Shown here: piece by piece, positions 14,654 through 17,958 of the stretch
Numbering within the stretch: position 1 is the stretch's first letter
Layout of the letters: each line of letters begins with the position of its first letter
Origin: JBGTBQ01 sp041749275
GTDB taxonomy: Bacteria; Acidobacteriota; Blastocatellia; Pyrinomonadales; Pyrinomonadaceae
Direction: 5' to 3'
Assembly: GCA_041749275.1 (NCBI GenBank)
Contig: JBGTBQ010000064.1
Location: 1-17,958, forward strand
Length of the DNA: 17,958 nt
Translations under genes and position numbers: made by a program
Notes under the pieces: generated by a model
Told to the model about the DNA's origin: nothing
Seen by the model: only the letters and a program-made list of their open reading frames with translations
The model's database searches: none

Positions 14654-16324
14654 TTAATCGCGTCCCGCTATAGCACTATCGCCTCGGCCAACTTCCTGCC
14701 TCCTGCTCCTGCCTCCTGCCTCCTTGCTTTTGAGGTCTTTCAGAATCTCGCGGCTCGCGTTCATGCCGGGAGCGCCGGTGACGCCGCCGCCGGGGTGCGT
14801 GCCCGCGCCGCAGAGATAGAGGCCGCGAATCGGCGTGCGATACCGCGCCCAGCCGATGACGGGGCGAAAGGTGTAGAACTGTTCGAGCGACATCTCGCCG
14901 TGATGAATATGCCCGCCCGTCAGACCGTACTCGCGTTCGAGGTCGGGCGGCGTGATGATCTGCCCTTCGATGATGATGTCGCGGATGTTCGGCGCGTAAG
15001 TTGAAAGAGCGTTGACGACCGCGTTCGCAAACTCCTCGCCGCGCGTGAGCCAGTCGCCCTCTTTCAACTCGTAGGGCGCGAACTGCGCGTAGATGGACAT
15101 GACGTGCTTGCCGGCGGGCGCGAGCGTCGCGTCGGTGAGCGTCGGGAGGGTGATGTCCATGTAGGGAGCGGGCGAGAAGTCGCCGTACTTCGCCGCGTCG
15201 TAGGCGCGTTCGAGATAGTCTATGTCCGGCCCGATGTGGATGCGCCCGGAGAGCGTCGCCGCCGTCTCGCCGCCCGTGCCCTTGAGCGCCGTAAACTCCG
15301 GCAGCGCGTCGAGCGCGAGGTTGATCTTCGCCGCCGCCCCCTTCGAGCGGTAGCCGCGCACTTTCGAGATGAAATCGGGGTCGAATTCGACCGGGTCAAC
15401 GAGGCCGAGGAAGGTGCGGCGCGGGTCCGCGTTCGAGACGACGGCGCGCGCCGCAATCTCTTCGCCGCTTTCGAGCACGACGCCCGTCGTCGCGCCGTCT
15501 TTGATCGTGACATGTGCGACGCCCGCATCGGTGCGAATCTCCGCGCCCGCCGCCTTCGCCGCCGAAGCGAGCGCCTCGGTGAGCGCGCCCATGCCGCCTT
15601 TGTAGAAAGAGGCGGGCGCGATGGCGCTCCCGCCGAACGCGGCCTGCATCAGCAGCGGCACGCTCGTCCCGGCAGACCACGGCCCGGCGAATGCGCCGTA
15701 GATGCCGCGCGCGGCGATGGTCGCACGCAACAGCTCCGTCTCGAACCATTCGGCCACGAGGTCGGCGACCGCCATCGGCCCCCAGCGCAGCAGGCGGTAG
15801 GCGTCGCGTTTGCCGAGTCCGCGAAACTCCTTGCCGAGTTTCAGGAAGTTCCACACGTCCGCCGCGCCGGGACTGTCAATCGAGGGCGGCGTCGCCGTCA
15901 AGAGCGGCGCGAGCACGCGACCGATGCGCGCGAAGCTCTCGTGAAACTCCGGATAGCTTTTTGCATCGTGCGCCGAGAGAGCGGCGAGTTCGCGCGCCGT
16001 GCGCTGTGGGTCGCCGTAGAGACGGAGCGCGCGCCCTTCCGCGTCGGGCGCGAAGACGCTGACCGCCGTCCTGATGGACGCTAACCCGTGGCTCTCCAAC
16101 TCCAACTCGCTGACGATGCGCGGCAACATCGGCCCCGCCGCGTGCGCCAGCGTCGGACAGCGAAACCCTGTGTAAAACTCCTCCGTCACACACGCGCCGC
16201 CGACCACCCCGCGCCGCTCAAGGACGAGCGGCTTAAAACCCGCCCGTGCCAGATAGCACGCCGCGACCAGCCCGTTATGCCCGGCCCCGATGATGATGAT
16301 TCCGTCTCGCGCGTTCGACACCAT
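14654..16324 (-). CDS. FAD-dependent oxidoreductase, phytoene desaturase/PYROXD2-like
   Basis: The 556-residue protein has an N-terminal dinucleotide fold IIIIGAGHNGLVAACYLARAG (10-29) with the ribose-binding Glu37 in LERR. VGGACVTEEFYTGF follows, and the C-terminal FAD block YLCGAGTHPGGGVTGAPGMN (503-522) is typical of the CrtI/PYROXD2 group. The substrate is unknown; these proteins oxidise or isomerise polyenes and related lipids, or have no known reaction. It is paralogous to the next gene on the same strand. The last roughly 25 residues (after LKDLKSK) are encoded by a heptamer-rich tract and are probably not native. The ATG at 16324 is immediately preceded by a repeat arm and has no ribosome-binding site. 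Confidence 0.9.
   Translation of the reverse strand: MVSNARDGIIIIGAGHNGLVAACYLARAGFKPLVLERRGVVGGACVTEEFYTGFRCPTLAHAAGPMLPRIVSELELESHGLASIRTAVSVFAPDAEGRALRLYGDPQRTARELAALSAHDAKSYPEFHESFARIGRVLAPLLTATPPSIDSPGAADVWNFLKLGKEFRGLGKRDAYRLLRWGPMAVADLVAEWFETELLRATIAARGIYGAFAGPWSAGTSVPLLMQAAFGGSAIAPASFYKGGMGALTEALASAAKAAGAEIRTDAGVAHVTIKDGATTGVVLESGEEIAARAVVSNADPRRTFLGLVDPVEFDPDFISKVRGYRSKGAAAKINLALDALPEFTALKGTGGETAATLSGRIHIGPDIDYLERAYDAAKYGDFSPAPYMDITLPTLTDATLAPAGKHVMSIYAQFAPYELKEGDWLTRGEEFANAVVNALSTYAPNIRDIIIEGQIITPPDLEREYGLTGGHIHHGEMSLEQFYTFRPVIGWARYRTPIRGLYLCGAGTHPGGGVTGAPGMNASREILKDLKSKEAGGRSRRQEVGRGDSAIAGRD
14693..14725. repeat. Heptamer-rich CCTCCTG tract inside a coding 3' end
   Basis: CTCCTGC units recur with a 7-base period, one of them a base short. 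Read on the minus strand the tract encodes KEAGGRSRRQEVG at the C-terminus of the oxidoreductase. No inverted partner was seen nearby, so it looks like one arm of the kind of element found elsewhere in the window. Confidence 0.6.
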
Positions 16325-16434
16325 GATGATGAGGGATGAAGGATGAAGGATGAGGGATGAATGAGCATTGAGTGTGCGACGCAGCGGACTCTTTCACTCA
16401 ACGATTCATCCCTCATCCCTCATCCTTCATCCTT
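16325..16434. repeat. Heptamer inverted repeat filling the gap between two oxidoreductase genes
   Basis: The perfect 22-bp arms 16339-16360 and 16413-16434 are made of GGATGAA/GGATGAG 7-mers. The right side has one extra unit, allowing a shifted pairing (16353-16363 with 16404-16414). The centre adds TTGAGTG (16368-16374) pairing with CACTCAA (16395-16401). The right arm ends one base before the stop codon of one gene, and the GATGA-rich left edge runs directly to the ATG of the other, leaving no room for a ribosome-binding site. Confidence 0.8.
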
Positions 16435-17958
16435 TCAAACCCTCCCCCAGCTCCAGTCGTTCAGAATCTTCAGCGCGCCGTTGCGCCCCGACGCGCCCAT
16501 GATGCCGCCGCCGGGGTGCGTCGCCGAGCCGCACATGTAGAGGTTGCGGACGGGCGTGCGGTACTGCGCCCAGCCCGGCGCGGGGCGCAGGAAAAAGAGT
16601 TGTTCGAGCGTGAGTTCGCCCTGAAAGATGTTGCCTTCGGTGAGTCCGAACACGCGCTCGATGTCGAGCGGCGTCAAGACCTGACGATGGAGGATGATCT
16701 CCTTGATGTTCGGCGCGTGCTCGGCGATGGCGTTGACGACAGCGTCGCCGAACTCTTCGCGCCGCTCGTCCCATGTCCCTTCCTTCAAATGATAGGGCGC
16801 GTACTGCACGAAGCAGGACATGACGTGTTTGCCGGGCGGCGCGACCGATGGATCCGTGAGCGACGGGATGACGATGTCTATGTAGGGGCGACGCGAGAAG
16901 CGTCCGTACTTGGCGTCGTCGTAGGCGCGCTCCATATATTCGACGCTCGGCGAAATGGAGACCGCGCCGCGCAGGTGCGCGCCCGGCCCCGGCAGAGCTT
17001 TGAAGTTCGGCAGCGCATCGAGCGCCATGTTCACCTTGCCGGACGAACCGCGAAACTTGTAACGCTTGATGTCTTCGACAAAATCATCGGGTAGGTGTTC
17101 CTCGCCAACCATCCGCATAAAGGTGAGGCGCGGGTCAACGCTTGAAGAGATGACCGTCGCTTCATACTCGTCGCCGTTCTCCAACACGACGCCCCGCGCG
17201 CGGCCATCCTTAACCAGCACTTTCGCAATCGGCGACTTGGTTTGAATCTCCGCGCCCGCCTCGCGCGCCGCGTCGGCGATTGACTCGGAGATGGCGCCCG
17301 TGCCGCCGCGCGCGAGGCCCCACGAACGGAACGCGCCGTCAATCTCGCCCATGTAGTGATGCAGCAGCACGTAGGCCGTGCCCGGCGAGCGCACGCCGAG
17401 GAAGGTGCCGATGATGCCGGAGGCGGACATCGTCGCCTTGAGCACGTCGGTCTCGAACCAACGGTCGAGAAAATCCACCGCGCTCATCGTCATCAACTGA
17501 ACTTGATTGTATTTGTCCTCGGTCGAGAGCCGCCGGAACCGGCGACCGAGGAAGAGCAAGTCCATCAGCCCCTTTGGATTCAGGGAAGTCGGGTCGGGCG
17601 GCGTCATCCCCATGATGGGTTTCACGAACCGCCCCATCTCGACCATCGCCCTGCCGTACTCGTCGTAAGCCTCCGCGTCCAGCTTCGAGTGGCGCGCGAT
17701 CTCCCGCCGCGTCTTCGCGTGGTCGTTCACGCGCCACAGGTAATCGCCGTTCGGCATCGGCGTGAACGTCCCGTCGAGCGGCAGAATCTCCAATCCATGA
17801 CTCGGCAAATCCAACTCGCGGATAATCTCAGGCCGCAGCAGCGACACCACGTAAGAGGCGACCGAGAACTTGAACCCCGGAAACACCTCCTCCGTCACCG
17901 CCGCCCCGCCCAGCACATGCCGCCGCTCGAGCACCAACACCTTCTTGCCCGCGCGCGC
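16435..17958 (-). CDS. FAD-dependent oxidoreductase, phytoene desaturase/PYROXD2-like, 5' end outside window
   Basis: Frame and homology run to the window edge (ARAGKKVLVLERRHVLGGAAV), so the GTG at 17940 is not the start and the GxGxxG motif lies outside. The visible 507 residues include VTEEVFPGFKFS, a long substrate-binding middle with GLARGGTGAISESIADAARE, and the FAD block YMCGSATHPGGGIMGASGRN near the C-terminus. The protein ends normally at WSWGRV, without the odd tail of its paralog. The two genes are co-directional and probably co-transcribed across the inverted repeat. The substrate is unknown. Confidence 0.92.
   Translation of the reverse strand, partial: ARAGKKVLVLERRHVLGGAAVTEEVFPGFKFSVASYVVSLLRPEIIRELDLPSHGLEILPLDGTFTPMPNGDYLWRVNDHAKTRREIARHSKLDAEAYDEYGRAMVEMGRFVKPIMGMTPPDPTSLNPKGLMDLLFLGRRFRRLSTEDKYNQVQLMTMSAVDFLDRWFETDVLKATMSASGIIGTFLGVRSPGTAYVLLHHYMGEIDGAFRSWGLARGGTGAISESIADAAREAGAEIQTKSPIAKVLVKDGRARGVVLENGDEYEATVISSSVDPRLTFMRMVGEEHLPDDFVEDIKRYKFRGSSGKVNMALDALPNFKALPGPGAHLRGAVSISPSVEYMERAYDDAKYGRFSRRPYIDIVIPSLTDPSVAPPGKHVMSCFVQYAPYHLKEGTWDERREEFGDAVVNAIAEHAPNIKEIILHRQVLTPLDIERVFGLTEGNIFQGELTLEQLFFLRPAPGWAQYRTPVRNLYMCGSATHPGGGIMGASGRNGALKILNDWSWGRV

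Overview
The window is GC-rich and densely coded, with no rRNA, tRNA or recognisable transposase. The gene mix points to a Gram-negative-type bacterium, most likely an acidobacterium of the Blastocatellia type. That mix is a secreted HExxH/TPR protein, a membrane pyrophosphatase, BioY, CstA, paired PYROXD2-like oxidoreductases and nucleotide cyclase/P-loop fusions. The assignment is an inference from gene content and repeat style, not a database match. Both window ends cut through genes.

Left part (1-5285). The 3' end of a FecCD/BtuC-type ABC permease (+) is followed by a beta-carbonic anhydrase whose stop codon overlaps the start of a PduO-type cob(I)alamin adenosyltransferase (ATGA). Facing them on the minus strand are yjbQ, a secreted HExxH/TPR protein, and bioY with its own terminator. 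Middle (5359-10578, all minus): a membrane-bound pyrophosphatase with the K+-independent signature lysine, a two-gene unit of small unknown proteins with overlapping frames, and a CstA/BtsT-family transporter.

Right part (11001-14273, plus). The most interesting locus is a two-gene operon. The first protein is a class III adenylyl-cyclase domain, with all six canonical catalytic positions, fused to a P-loop (STAND/AAA-like) ATPase. Twelve bases downstream is a membrane-anchored protein with a closely similar P-loop ATPase and a possible C-terminal winged helix. I know of no described system with this exact architecture. A sensing/signalling or defence role is a hypothesis. After it come a 113-bp near-identical copy of part of the second ATPase gene and REP-like hairpins. 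The window ends with two paralogous FAD-dependent phytoene-desaturase-like oxidoreductases (minus).

A second striking signal lies between the genes. Several intergenic gaps are filled almost exactly by long inverted repeats. The arms in four of them are built of 7-bp units, yet each gap uses a different word. The arms reach start codons, contain a stop codon, and in one case a heptamer tract has been absorbed into a C-terminus. This looks like a repeat-generating process acting on gene boundaries rather than copies of one element.
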